From NCBI RefSeq assembly GCF_910589235.1, contig NC_060956.1, positions 12,306,999 through 12,370,998 on the forward strand: DNA of 64,000 bases, in the 5' to 3' direction. The notes under the pieces are model-generated. The model was not told where the DNA came from, did not search any database, and saw only the letters and a program-made list of their open reading frames with translations. This DNA comes from Vespa crabro (taxonomy: Eukaryota > Arthropoda > Insecta > Hymenoptera > Vespidae). Position numbers and translations under genes: made by a program. Below are positions 1 to 10,700 of this stretch, piece by piece. How positions within the stretch are numbered: the stretch's first letter is position 1; each line of letters begins with the position of its first letter.

Positions 1-164
1 ACATTTTTCAAACTGTGGAACGAGTATTTTCACTGTTTTCATGATAATATTTCCGCATATAGCGAAATTCACATGTGTTGTTCAGTTTTCTCGATAATTT
101 TCATGTTAAAGCACGTATTTAAAAATAGTCGGAAAGAAATATTCTAGTTTCATTCTTTATTCTG

Positions 165-224
165 CGTCGAAAAAATATAAAATCATTGAAATTGAATGTG
201 ATTTCAACCTTTCATTTTTCGACG
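165..224 (+). other. Nested inverted repeat in the satellite unit (reference copy)
   Basis: An outer pair CGTCGAAAAA (165-174) and TTTTTCGACG (215-224) is a perfect 10-bp inverted repeat. Inside it, TTGAAAT (186-192) and ATTTCAA (201-207) form a 7-bp inverted repeat with an 8-base loop. The arrangement is present in almost every monomer, with the outer arm often shortened to CGTCGAAA. Variants weaken it without a matching change in the other arm: CATCGAAA in A2, CGTGG at about 8980 and 17797, CGTAG at about 56442, TTTTTTGACG in D2. So I see conservation but no compensatory change. It could form a hairpin or cruciform, or bind a dimeric protein. The role is unknown. Confidence 0.7.
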
Positions 225-245
225 ATACGCCATTATGAGCATAAA

Positions 246-259
246 ATCGTATATACGAT
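246..259 (+). other. 14-bp perfect palindrome, ATCGTATATACGAT (reference copy)
   Basis: Perfectly self-complementary over 14 bp. It is intact in A, A', A2, B1, B', C, E and alpha-tailed D monomers, and broken to 'atcgtatattggat' in most B2, F and beta-tailed D monomers. The array therefore carries two versions in a type-specific pattern. Plausible as a binding site for a homodimeric protein, but there is no direct evidence. Confidence 0.7.
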
Positions 260-733
260 ATGAAACAATGTTAATACATCAATACCAAGATAAAAAGGAT
301 GTTTGATCTTCTGAAATACCATGTCTGAATAGATTGGTAACATTTTTCAAACTGTGGAACGAGTATTTTCACTGTTTTCATGATAATATTTCCGCATATA
401 GCGAAATTCACATGTGTTGTTCAGTTTTCTCGATAATTTTCATGTTAAAGCACGTATTTAAAAATAGTCGGAAAGAAATATTCTAGTTTCATTCTTTATT
501 CTACGTCGAAAAAATATAAAATCATTGAAATTGAATGTGATTTCAACCTTTCATTTTTCGACGATACGCCTTTATGAGCATAAAATCGTATATACGATAT
601 GAAACAATGTTAATACATCAATACCAAGATAAAAAGGATGTTTGATCTTCTGAAATACCATGTCTGAATAGATTGGTAACATTTTTCGTACTGTTGTCCG
701 GGAAAATTCATAGTTTTCACCATTTTACCTCAG

Positions 734-755
734 CATATAGCGAAATTCGCATATG
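734..755 (+). other. Imperfect dyad in B-type units (reference copy)
   Basis: CATAT (734-738), one unpaired A, GCGAA (740-744), one spacer base, TTCGC (746-750), ATATG (751-755): ten base pairs of symmetry with one bulge. It is best in B types. A types have 'attcacatgtg', D has 'ggaattcgcatgtg' and E has 'gaaaaacgcatatg', so symmetry varies by type. It lies about 180 bp before the other palindrome in the unit. Confidence 0.6.
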
Positions 756-2373
756 TCGATCAGGTTTCTCGATAATTATCATGCTACAACACGTATTAAC
801 GCATAGTCGGAAAGAAATATTCTAGTTTCATTCTTTATTCTGCGTCGAAAGTATATAAAATCATTGAAATTGAATGAGATTTCAACCTTTCGTTTTTCGA
901 CGATACAACTTTATGAGCATAAAATCGTATATTGGATATGAAACAAAGTTAAGACATCAATTCCAAGATAGAAAAGATTTTTGATCTTCTGAAATACCAT
1001 GTCTGAATAGATTGGTAACATTTTTCAAACTGTGGAACGAGTATTTTCACTGTTTTCATGATAATATTTCCGCATATAGCGAAATTCACATGTGTTGTTC
1101 AGTTTTCTCGATAATTTTCATGTTAAAGCACGTATTTAAAAATAGTCGGAAAGAAATATTCTAGTTTCATTCTTTATTCTGCGTCGAAAAAATATAAAAT
1201 CATTGAAATTGAATGTGATTTCAACCTTTCATTTTTCGACGATACGCCATTATGAGCATAAAATCGTATATACGATATGAAACAATGTTAATACATCAAT
1301 ACCAAGATAAAAAGGATGTTTGATCTTCTGAAATACAATGTCCGAATAGATTGGTAACATTTTTCAAACTGTTGAACGAGTATTTTCACTGTTTTCATGA
1401 TAATATTTCCGCATATAGCGAAATTCGCATGTGTCGATCAGGTTTCTCATTAATTATCATGTTAAAACACGCATTTACTCATAGTCGGAAAGATATGATC
1501 TAGTTTCATTCTTTATTCTGCGTCGAAAGTATTTAAAATCATTGAAATTGAATTAGATTTCAACCTTTCGTTTTTCGACGATACGCCATTATGAGCATAA
1601 AATCGTATATTGGATGTGAAACAAAGTTAAGACATCAATTCCAAGATAGAAAAGATTTTTGATCTTCTGAAATACAATGTCCGAATCGATTGGTAACATT
1701 TTTCAAACTGTGGAACGAGTATTTTCACTGTTTTCATGATAATATTTCCGCATATAGCGAAATTCACATGTGTTGTTCAGTTTTCTCGATAATTTTCATG
1801 TTAAAGCACGTATTTAAAAATAGTCGGAAAGAAATATTCTAGTTTCATTCTTTATTCTGCATCGAAAGTATATAAAATCATTGAAATTGAATGTGATTTA
1901 AACCTTTCTTTTTTCGACGATACGCCTTTATGAGCATAAAATCGTATATACGATATGAAACAATGTTAATACATCAATACCAAGATAAAAAGGATGTTTG
2001 ATCTTCTGAAATACCATGTCTGAATAGATTGGTAACATTTTTCGTACTGTTGTCCGGGAAAATTCATTGTTTTCACCATTTTACCTCAGCATATAGCGAA
2101 ATTCGCATATGTCGATCAGGTTTCTCATTAATTATCATGTTAAAGCACGCATTTACACATAGTCGGAAAGATATAATCTAGTTTCATTCTTTATTCTGCG
2201 TCGAAAGTATATAAAATCATTGAAATTGAATGAGATTTCAACCTTTCATTATTCGACGATACGCCTTTATGAGCATAAAATCGTATATACGATATGAAAC
2301 AATGTTAATACATCAATACCAAGATAAAAAGGATGTTTGATCTTCTGAAATACCATGTCTGAATAGATTGGTA

Positions 2374-2712
2374 ACATTTTTCGTACTGTTGTCCGGGAAA
2401 ATTCATAGTTTTCACCATTTTACCTCAGCATATAGCGAAATTCGCATATGTCGATCAGGTTTCTCGATAATTATCATGCTACAACACGTATTAACGCATA
2501 GTCGGAAAGAAATATTCTAGTTTCATTCTTTATTCTGCGTCGAAAGTATATAAAATCATTGAAATTGAATGAGATTTCAACCTTTCGTTTTTCGACGATA
2601 CAACTTTATGAGCATAAAATCGTATATTGGATATGAAACAAAGTTAAGACATCAATTCCAAGATAGAAAAGATTTTTGATCTTCTGAAATACAATGTCCG
2701 AATAGATTGGTA
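2374..2712 (+). repeat. Monomer type B2
   Basis: Same 'cgtactgttgtccggg' head as B1, but the middle is 'cgataattatcatgctacaa' with 'cacgtattaacgcatag' and 'gaaatattctag'. The tail is usually beta: 'acaaagttaagacatcaatt' with 'gatagaaaagatttttgatc'. Many copies carry 'gatacaactttatg' and 'cgtatattggatatg', which breaks the 14-bp palindrome present in other types. It is the commonest type and appears in almost every higher-order unit. A sub-lineage with 'caacatgtatt' is confined to about 28479-51529. Another with 'accattatacctcag' and 'ggaaataaatatt' occurs at 9493, 15597, 18309, 25767, 58310, 60343 and 62376. Confidence 0.87.
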
Positions 2713-4407
2713 ACATTTTTCAAACTGTTGAACGAGTATTTTCACTGTTTTCATGATAATATTTCCGCATATAGCGAAATTCGCATGTGTCGATCAGGTT
2801 TCTCATTAATTATCATGTTAAAACACGCATTTACACATAGTCGGAAAGATATGATCTAGTTTCATTCTTTATTCTGCGTCGAAAGTATTTAAAATCATTG
2901 AAATTGAATTAGATTTCAACCTTTCGTTTTTCGACGATACGCCATTATGAGCATAAAATCGTATATACGATATGAAACAATGTTAATACATCAATACCAA
3001 GATAAAAAGGATGTTTGATCTTCTGAAATACCATGTCTGAATAGATTGGTAACATTTTTCAAACTGCGGAACGAGTATTTTCACTGTTTTCATGATAATA
3101 TTTCAGCATATAGCGAAATTCACATGTGTTGTTCAGTTTTCTCGATAATTTTCATGTTAAAGCACGTATTTAAAAATAGTCGGAAAGAAATATTCTAGTT
3201 TCATTCTTTATTCTGCGTCGAAAAAATATAAAATCATTGAAATTGAATGTGATTTCAACCTTTCATTATTCGACGATACGCCTTTATGAGCATAAAATCG
3301 TATATACGATATGAAACAATGTTAATACATCAATACCAAGATAAAAAGGATGTTTGATCTTCTGAAATACCATGTCTGAATAGATTGGTAACATTTTTCG
3401 TAATGTTGTCCGGGAAAATTCATTGTTTTCACCATTTTACCTCATCATATAGCGAAATTCGCATATGTCGATCAGGTTTCTCGATAATTATCATGCTACA
3501 ACACGTATTAACGCATAGTCGGAAAGAAATATTCTAGTTTCATTCTTTATTCTACGTCGAAAAAATATAAAATCATTGAAATTGAATGTGATTTCAACCT
3601 TTCATTTTTCGACGATACGCCTTTATGAGCATAAAATCGTATATACGATATGAAACAAAGTTAAGACATCAATTCCAAGATAGAAAAGATTTTTGATCTT
3701 CTGAAATACAATGTCCGAATAGATTGGTAACATTTTTCAAACAGTGGAACGAGTATTTTCACTGTTTTCATGATAATATTTCCGCATATAGCGGAATTCG
3801 CATGTGTCGATCAGGTTCTTCATTAATTATCATGTTAAAACACGCATTTACACATAGTCGGAAAGATATAATCTAGTTTCATTCTTTATTCTGCGTCGAA
3901 AGTATATAAAATCATTGAAATTGAATGAGATTTCAACCTTTCGTTTTTCGACGATACAACTTTATGAGCATAAAATCGTATATTGGATATGAAAAAAAGT
4001 TAAGACATCAATTCCAAGATAGAAAAGATTTTTGATCTTCTGAAATACAATGTCCGAATCGATTGGTAACATTTTTCAAACTGTGGAACGAGTATTTTCA
4101 CTGTTTTCATGATAATATTTCCGCATATAGCGAAATTCACATGTGTTGTTCAGTTTTCTCGATAATTTTCATGTTAAAGCACGTATTTAAAAATAGTCGG
4201 AAAGAAATATTCTAGTTTCATTCTTTATTCTGCATCGAAAGTATATAAAATCATTGAAATTGAATGTGATTTAAACCTTTCTTTTTTCGACGATACGCCT
4301 TTATGAGCATAAAATCGTATATACGATATGAAACAATGTTAATACATCAATACCAAGATAAAAAGGATGTTTGATCTTCTGAAATACCATGTCTGAATAG
4401 ATTGGTA

Positions 4408-4746
4408 ACATTTTTCGTACTGTTGTCCGGGAAAATTCATTGTTTTCACCATTTTACCTCAGCATATAGCGAAATTCGCATATGTCGATCAGGTTTCTCA
4501 TTAATTATCATGTTAAAACACGCATTTACACATAGTCGGAAAGATATGATCTAGTTTCATTCTTTATTCTGCGTCGAAAGTATTTAAAATCATTGAAATT
4601 GAATTAGATTTCAACCTTTCGTTTTTCGACGATACGCCATTATGAGCATAAAATCGTATATACGATATGAAACAATGTTAATACATCAATACCAAGATAA
4701 AAAGGATGTTTGATCTTCTGAAATACCATGTCTGAATAGATTGGTA
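4408..4746 (+). repeat. Hybrid B1/C monomer (crossover junction)
   Basis: The first half is B: 'cgtactgttgtccggg' head, and 'cgcatatg' with the B base at 4482. From 4518 it is C: 'ttaaaacacgc', 'gatatgatctag', 'gtatttaaaatc' and 'gaattagatttc'. The switch therefore lies between 4482 and 4518, where B1 and C are identical. Full parents are present at 6103 (B1) and 6781 (C). The product is exactly 339 bp and in phase, as expected of unequal exchange between aligned monomers. It removes two monomers' worth of sequence from the parent 7-mer. Confidence 0.85.
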
Positions 4747-6102
4747 ACATTTTTCAAACTGCGGAACGAGTATTTTCACTGTTTTCATGATAATATTTCA
4801 GCATATAGCGAAATTCACATGTGTTGTTCAGTTTTCTCGATAATTTTCATGTTAAAGCACGTATTTAAAAATAGTCGGAAAGAAATATTCTAGTTTCATT
4901 CTTTATTCTGCGTCGAAAAAATATAAAATCATTGAAATTGAATGTGATTTCAACCTTTCATTATTCGACGATACGCCTTTATGAGCATAAAATCGTATAT
5001 ACGATATGAAACAATGTTAATACATCAATACCAAGATAAAAAGGATGTTTGATCTTCTGAAATACCATGTCTGAATAGATTGGTAACATTTTTCGTAATG
5101 TTGTCCGGGAAAATTCATTGTTTTCACCATTTTACCTCAGCATATAGCGAAATTCGCATATGTCGATCAGGTTTCTCGATAATTATCATGCTACAACACG
5201 TATTAACGCATAGTCGGAAAGAAATATTCTAGTTTCATTCTTTATTCTACGTCGAAAAAATATAAAATCATTGAAATTGAATGTGATTTCAACCTTTCAT
5301 TTTTCGACGATACGCCTTTATGAGCATAAAATCGTATATACGATATGAAACAAAGTTAAGACATCAATTCCAAGATAGAAAAGATTTTTGATCTTCTGAA
5401 ATACAATGTCCGAATAGATTGGTAACATTTTTCAAACAGTGGAACGAGTATTTTCACTGTTTTCATGATAATATTTCCGCATATAGCGGAATTCGCATGT
5501 GTCGATCAGGTTCTTCATTAATTATCATGTTAAAACACGCATTTACACATAGTCGGAAAGATATAATCTAGTTTCATTCTTTATTCTGCGTCGAAAGTAT
5601 ATAAAATCATTGAAATTGAATGAGATTTCAACCTTTCGTTTTTCGACGATACAACTTTATGAGCATAAAATCGTATATTGGATATGAAAAAAAGTTAAGA
5701 CATCAATTCCAAGATAGAAAAGATTTTTGATCTTCTGAAATACAATGTCCGAATCGATTGGTAACATTTTTCAAACTGTGGAACGAGTATTTTCACTGTT
5801 TTCATGATAATATTTCCGCATATAGCGAAATTCACATGTGTTGTTCAGTTTTCTCGATAATTTTCATGTTAAAGCACGTATTTAAAAATAGTCGGAAAGA
5901 AATATTCTAGTTTCATTCTTTATTCTGCATCGAAAGTATATAAAATCATTGAAATTGAATGTGATTTAAACCTTTCTTTTTTCGACGATACGCCTTTATG
6001 AGCATAAAATCGTATATACGATATGAAACAATGTTAATACATCAATACCAAGATAAAAAGGATGTTTGATCTTCTGAAATACCATGTCTGAATAGATTGG
6101 TA

Positions 6103-6441
6103 ACATTTTTCGTACTGTTGTCCGGGAAAATTCATTGTTTTCACCATTTTACCTCAGCATATAGCGAAATTCGCATATGTCGATCAGGTTTCTCATTAAT
6201 TATCATGTTAAAGCACGCATTTACACATAGTCGGAAAGATATAATCTAGTTTCATTCTTTATTCTGCGTCGAAAGTATATAAAATCATTGAAATTGAATG
6301 AGATTTCAACCTTTCATTTTTCGACGATACGCCTTTATGAGCATAAAATCGTATATACGATATGAAACAATGTTAATACATCAATACCAAGATAAAAAGG
6401 ATGTTTGATCTTCTGAAATACCATGTCTGAATAGATTGGTA
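6103..6441 (+). repeat. Monomer type B1
   Basis: Head 'cgtactgttgtccggg' followed by 'cattgttttcaccatttt' and 'acctcagcatatagcg'. The middle is 'cattaattatcatgttaaag' with 'cacgcatttacacatag' and 'gatataatctag', shared with types C and D. The tail is alpha ('caatgttaatac'). B1 typically sits between A2 and B2, making the B-B pairs seen at 2035/2374, 6103/6442, 8476/8815, 13224/13563, 14580/14919, 17292/17631, 22038/22377, 23394/23733, 24750/25089, 58988/59327, 61021/61360 and 63054/63393. The copy at 4408 has a B1 front and a C back. Confidence 0.87.
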
Positions 6442-6780
6442 ACATTTTTCGTACTGTTGTCCGGGAAAATTCATTGTTTTCACCATTTTACCTCAGCATA
6501 TAGCGAAATTCGCATATGTCGATCAGGTTTCTCGATAATTATCATGCTACAACACGTATTAACGCATAGTCGGAAAGAAATATTCTAGTTTCATTCTTTA
6601 TTCTGCGTCGAAAGTATATAAAATCATTGAAATTGAATGAGATTTCAACCTTTCGTTTTTCGACGATACAACTTTATGAGCATAAAATCGTATATCGGAT
6701 ATGAAACAAAGTTAAGACATCAATTCCAAGATAGAAAAGATTTTTGATCTTCTGAAATACAATGTCCGAATAGATTGGTA

Positions 6781-7119
6781 ACATTTTTCAAACTGTTGAA
6801 CGAGTATTTTCACTGTTTTCATGATAATATTTCCGCATATAGCGAAATTCGCATGTGTCGATCAGGTTTCTCATTAATTATCATGTTAAAACACGCATTT
6901 ACACATAGTCGGAAAGATATGATCTAGTTTCATTCTTTATTCTGCGTCGAAAGTATTTAAAATCATTGAAATTGAATTAGATTTCAACCTTTCGTTTTTC
7001 GACGATACGCCATTATGAGCATAAAATCGTATATACGATATGAAACAATGTTAATACATCAATACCAAGATAAAAAGGATGTTTGATCTTCTGAAATACC
7101 ATGTCTGAATAGATTGGTA
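6781..7119 (+). repeat. Monomer type C
   Basis: Head 'caaactgttgaacgag', middle 'cattaattatcatgttaaaa' with 'gatatgatctag', then 'gtatttaaaatcattg' and 'gaattagatttcaacc'. The tail is alpha. The TATA-like stretch present in most types is altered here to 'tatttaaaa'. Copies start at 1357, 2713, 6781, 28818, 32547, 34920, 37970, 40343, 42716, 43394, 44750, 45428 and 47801, so C is missing from 7120-28817 and from 48140 onward. Most copies in the 28-46 kb region share 'cattgcaattgaa'. The copies at 43394 and 45428 also share 'caacttttcg'. The copies at 40343 and 47801 have a beta tail joined at about 'gatacgcc'. Confidence 0.87.
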
Positions 7120-7458
7120 ACATTTTTCAAACTGCGGAACGAGTATTTTCACTGTTTTCATGATAATATTTCAGCATATAGCGAAATTCACATGTGTTGT
7201 TCAGTTTTCTCGATAATTTTCATGTTAAAGCACGTATTTAAAAATAGTCGGAAAGAAATATTCTAGTTTCATTCTTTATTCTGCGTCGAAAAAATATAAA
7301 ATCATTGAAATTGAATGTGATTTCAACCTTTCATTATTCGACGATACGCCTTTATGAGCATAAAATCGTATATACGATATGAAACAATGTTAATACATCA
7401 ATACCAAGATAAAAAGGATGTTTGATCTTCTGAAATACCATGTCTGAATAGATTGGTA

Positions 7459-7797
7459 ACATTTTTCGTAATGTTGTCCGGGAAAATTCATTGTTTTCAC
7501 CATTTTACCTCAGCATATAGCGAAATTCGCATATGTCGATCAGGTTTCTCGATAATTATCATGCTACAACACGTATTAACGCATAGTCGGAAAGAAATAT
7601 TCTAGTTTCATTCTTTATTCTACGTCGAAAAAATATAAAATCATTGAAATTGAATGTGATTTCAACCTTTCATTTTTCGACGATACGCCTTTATGAGCAT
7701 AAAATCGTATATACGATATGAAACAAAGTTAAGACATCAATTCCAAGATAGAAAAGATTTTTGATCTTCTGAAATACAATGTCCGAATAGATTGGTA
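7459..7797 (+). repeat. Monomer type B' (gtaatg head)
   Basis: A B2 relative with 'cgtaatgttgtccggg' instead of 'cgtactgttgtccggg'. It has the beta tail but keeps the intact palindrome ATCGTATATACGAT. Copies start at 3391, 5086, 7459, 10850, 19665, 27123, 29496, 33225, 35598, 38648 and 46106. A further derivative with 'gttctccggg' and 'caatctttcattttt' starts at 52208, 54242 and 56276, and is private to the 6-mer of 51530-57631. B' normally follows A, A' or E and precedes D. The exception is 35598, whose back half matches a B2 copy and which is followed by E. Confidence 0.86.
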
Positions 7798-10700
7798 ACA
7801 TTTTTCAAACAGTGGAACGAGTATTTTCACTGTTTTCATGATAATATTTCCGCATATAGCGGAATTCGCATGTGTCGATCAGGTTTCTCATTAATTATCA
7901 TGTTAAAACACGCATTTACACATAGTCGGAAAGATATAATCTAGTTTCATTCTTTATTCTGCGTCGAAAGTATATAAAATCATTGAAATTGAATGAGATT
8001 TCAACCTTTCGTTTTTCGACGATACAACTTTATGAGCATAAAATCGTATATTGGATATGAAAAAAAGTTAAGACATCAATTCCAAGATAGAAAAGATTTT
8101 TGATCTTCTGAAATACAATGTCCGAATCGATTGGTAACATTTTTCAAACTGTGGAACGAGTATTTTCACTGTTTTCATGAAAATATTTCCGCATATAGCG
8201 AAATTCACATGTGTTGTTCAGTTTTCTCGATAATTTTCATGTTAAAGCACGTATTTAAAAATAGTCGGAAAGAAATATTCTAGTTTCATTCTTTATTCTG
8301 CATCGAAAGTATATAAAATCATTGAAATTGAATGTGATTTAAACCTTTCTTTTTTCGACGATACGCCTTTATGAGCATAAAATCGTATATACGATATGAA
8401 ACAATGTTAATACATCAATACCAAGATAAAAAGGATGTTTGATCTTCTGAAATACCATGTCTGAATAGATTGGTAACATTTTTCGTACTGTTGTCCGGGA
8501 AAATTCATTGTTTTCACCATTTTACCTCAGCATATAGCGAAATTCGCATATGTCGATCAGGTTTCTCATTAATTATCATGTTAAAGCACGCATTTACACA
8601 TAGTCGGAAAGATATAATCTAGTTTCATTCTTTATTCTGCGTCGAAAGTATATAAAATCATTGAAATTGAATGAGATTTCAACCTTTCATTTTTCGACGA
8701 TACGCCTTTATGAGCATAAAATCGTATATACGATATGAAACAATGTTAATACATCAATACCAAGATAAAAAGGATGTTTGATCTTCTGAAATACCATGTC
8801 TGAATAGATTGGTAACATTTTTCGTACTGTTGTCCGGGAAAATTCATTGTTTTCACCATTTTACCTCAGCATATAGCGAAATTCGCATATGTCGATCAGG
8901 TTTCTCGATAATTATCATGCTACAACACGTATTAACGCATAGTCGGAAAGAAATATTCTAGTTTCATTCTTTATTCTACGTGGAAAAAATATAAAATCAT
9001 TGAAATTGAATGTGATTTCAACCTTTCATTTTTCGACGATACAACTTTATGAGCATAAAATCGTATATTGGATATGAAACAAAGTTAAGACATCAATTCC
9101 AAGATAGAAAAGATTTTTGATCTTCTGAAATACAATGTCCGAATCGATTGGTAACATTTTTCAAACTGTGGAACGAGTATTTTCACTGTTTTCATGATAA
9201 TATTTCCGCATATAGCGAAATTCACATGTGTTGTTCAGTTTTCTCGATAATTTTCATGTTAAAGCACGTATTTAAAAATAGTCGGAAAGAAATATTCTAG
9301 TTTCATTCTTTATTCTGCGTCGAAAGTATATAAAATCATTGAAATTGAATGTGATTTCAACCATTCATTTTTCGACGATACGCCTTTATGAGCATAAAAT
9401 CGTATATACGATATGAAACAATGTTAATACATCAATACCAAGATAAAAAGGATGTTTGATCTTCTGAAATACCATGTCTGAATAGATTGGTAACATTTTT
9501 CGTACTGTTGTCCGGGAAAATTCATTGTTTTCACCATTATACCTCAGCATATAGCGAAATTCGCATATGTCGATCAGGTTTCTCGATAATTATCATGCTA
9601 CAACACGTATTAACGCATAGTCGGAAATAAATATTCTAGTTTCATTCTTTATTCTACGTCGAAAAAATATAAAATCATTGAAATTGATTGTGATTTCAAC
9701 CTTTCATTTTTCGACGATACGCCTTTATGAGCATAAAATCGTATATACGATATGAAACAAAGTTAAGACATCAATTCCAAGATAGAAAAGATTTTTGATC
9801 TTCTGAAATACAATGTCCGAATAGATTGGTAACATTTTTCAAACTGTGGAACGAGTATTTTCACTGTTTTCATGATAATATTTCCGCATATAGCGGAATT
9901 CGCATGTGTCGAACAGGTTTCTCATTAATTATCATGTTAAAACACGCATTTACACATAGTCGGAAAGATATAATCTAGTTTCATTCTTTATTCTGCGTCG
10001 AAAGTATTTAAAATCATTGAAATTGAATTAGATTTCAACCTTTCGTTTTTTGACGATACGCCATTATGAGCATAAAATCGTATATACGATATGAAACAAT
10101 GTTAATACATCAATACCAAGAAAAAAAAGATGTTTGATCTTCTGAAATACAATGTCCGAATCGATTGGTAACATTTTTCAAACTGTGGAACGAGTAATTT
10201 CACTGTTTTCAGGATAATATTTCCGCATATAGCGAAATTTACATGTGTTGTTCAGTTTTTCTCGATAATTTTCATGTTAAAGCACGTAATTAAAAATAGT
10301 CGGAAAGAAATATTCTAGTTTCATTCTTTATTCTGCGTCGAAAGTATATAAAATCATTGAAATTGAATGAGATTTCAACCTTTCGTTTTTCGACGATACG
10401 CCTTTATGAGCATAAAATCGTATATTGGATATGAAACAAAGTTAAGACATCAATTCCAAGATAGAAAAGATTTTTGATCTTCTGAAATACAATGTCTGAA
10501 TCGATTGGTAACATTTTTCAAACTGTTGTACGAGTAAGTTCAAAGATTTCACCATTTTATCTCAGCATATAGCGAAAAACGCATATGTCGATCAGGTTTC
10601 TCGATAATTATCATGTTACAACACATATTTACGCATAGTCGGAAAGATATAATCTAGTTTCATTCTTTATTCTGCGTCGAAAAAATATAAAATCATTGAA

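Larger units (their letters stand above)
1..339 (+). repeat. Monomer type A (reference unit)
   Basis: First complete copy, used here as the coordinate reference. Head 'caaactgtggaacgag' at 9-24, then 'cactgttttcatgataat' at 31-48. The middle has 'acatgtgttgttcag' (71-85) and 'cgtatttaaaaatagtcgg' (114-132), which mark the A lineage. The tail is the alpha form, with 'caatgttaatac' from 266 and 'accatgtctgaatag' near its end. Similar A copies start at 340, 1018, 9154, 15258, 17970, 25428, 29157, 32886, 35259, 38309, 43733 and 45767. An A' form with 'caaactgcggaacg' and 'atttcagcatat' starts at 3052, 4747 and 7120, only in the 2713-7797 region. Type names are mine and the phase is arbitrary. Confidence 0.9.
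1..2712 (+). repeat. Irregular block, monomers 1-8
   Basis: Order A, A, B2, A, C, A2, B1, B2. I see no whole-unit higher-order repeat inside this block. The last three monomers (A2, B1, B2) are the lead-in of the 7-mer that continues to the right. The copy at 1357 is a C with a beta-type ending ('cgtatattggatgtg') and 'tttactcatag', changes not seen in the other C copies. This may be an older, more mixed part of the array, or the right edge of another higher-order family lying to the left. The window edge prevents a choice. Confidence 0.75.
2713..7797 (+). repeat. 7-mer / 5-mer higher-order repeat block, monomers 9-23
   Basis: Order C A' B' D A2 | B1/C A' B' D A2 | B1 B2 C A' B'. Read with its neighbours, the parent unit is the 7-mer B1 B2 C A' B' D A2. 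Between 4408 and 4746 a single monomer with a B1 front and C back replaces three monomers (B1, B2, C). This makes a 5-mer that repeats at 1,695 bp (3052 to 4747). The D copies at 3730 and 5425 share 'caggttcttcatt', absent from the D at 7798, which supports one recent local duplication of the 5-mer. A' ('caaactgcgg') occurs only here. Confidence 0.85.

Noticed and set aside
1..339. The 339-bp unit as an internal dimer of about 170-bp halves
   Set aside because: Both halves contain an 'agcata' plus dyad ending in 'atatg' or similar, about 180 bp apart, but I see no convincing alignment of the rest. A formal half-against-half alignment would be needed.
1..339. Unit length divisible by three (3 x 113) as a sign of a repeat protein
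   Set aside because: No frame stays open through a monomer on either strand, so an in-frame repeat protein is excluded. The divisibility is taken as chance.
325..341. Inverted CCAAT box at the conserved 'gattgg' of each unit
   Set aside because: A five-base match is expected often by chance, and its distance to the TATA-like stretch (about 150-180 bp) does not resemble a promoter layout.
679..710. CENP-B-box-like look of the B head (TTCG ... CGGG)
   Set aside because: The box needs 7 bases between TTCG and CGGG with a fixed A. Here there are 10 between them (TACTGTTGTC) and the fixed A is missing, so it is not a match.
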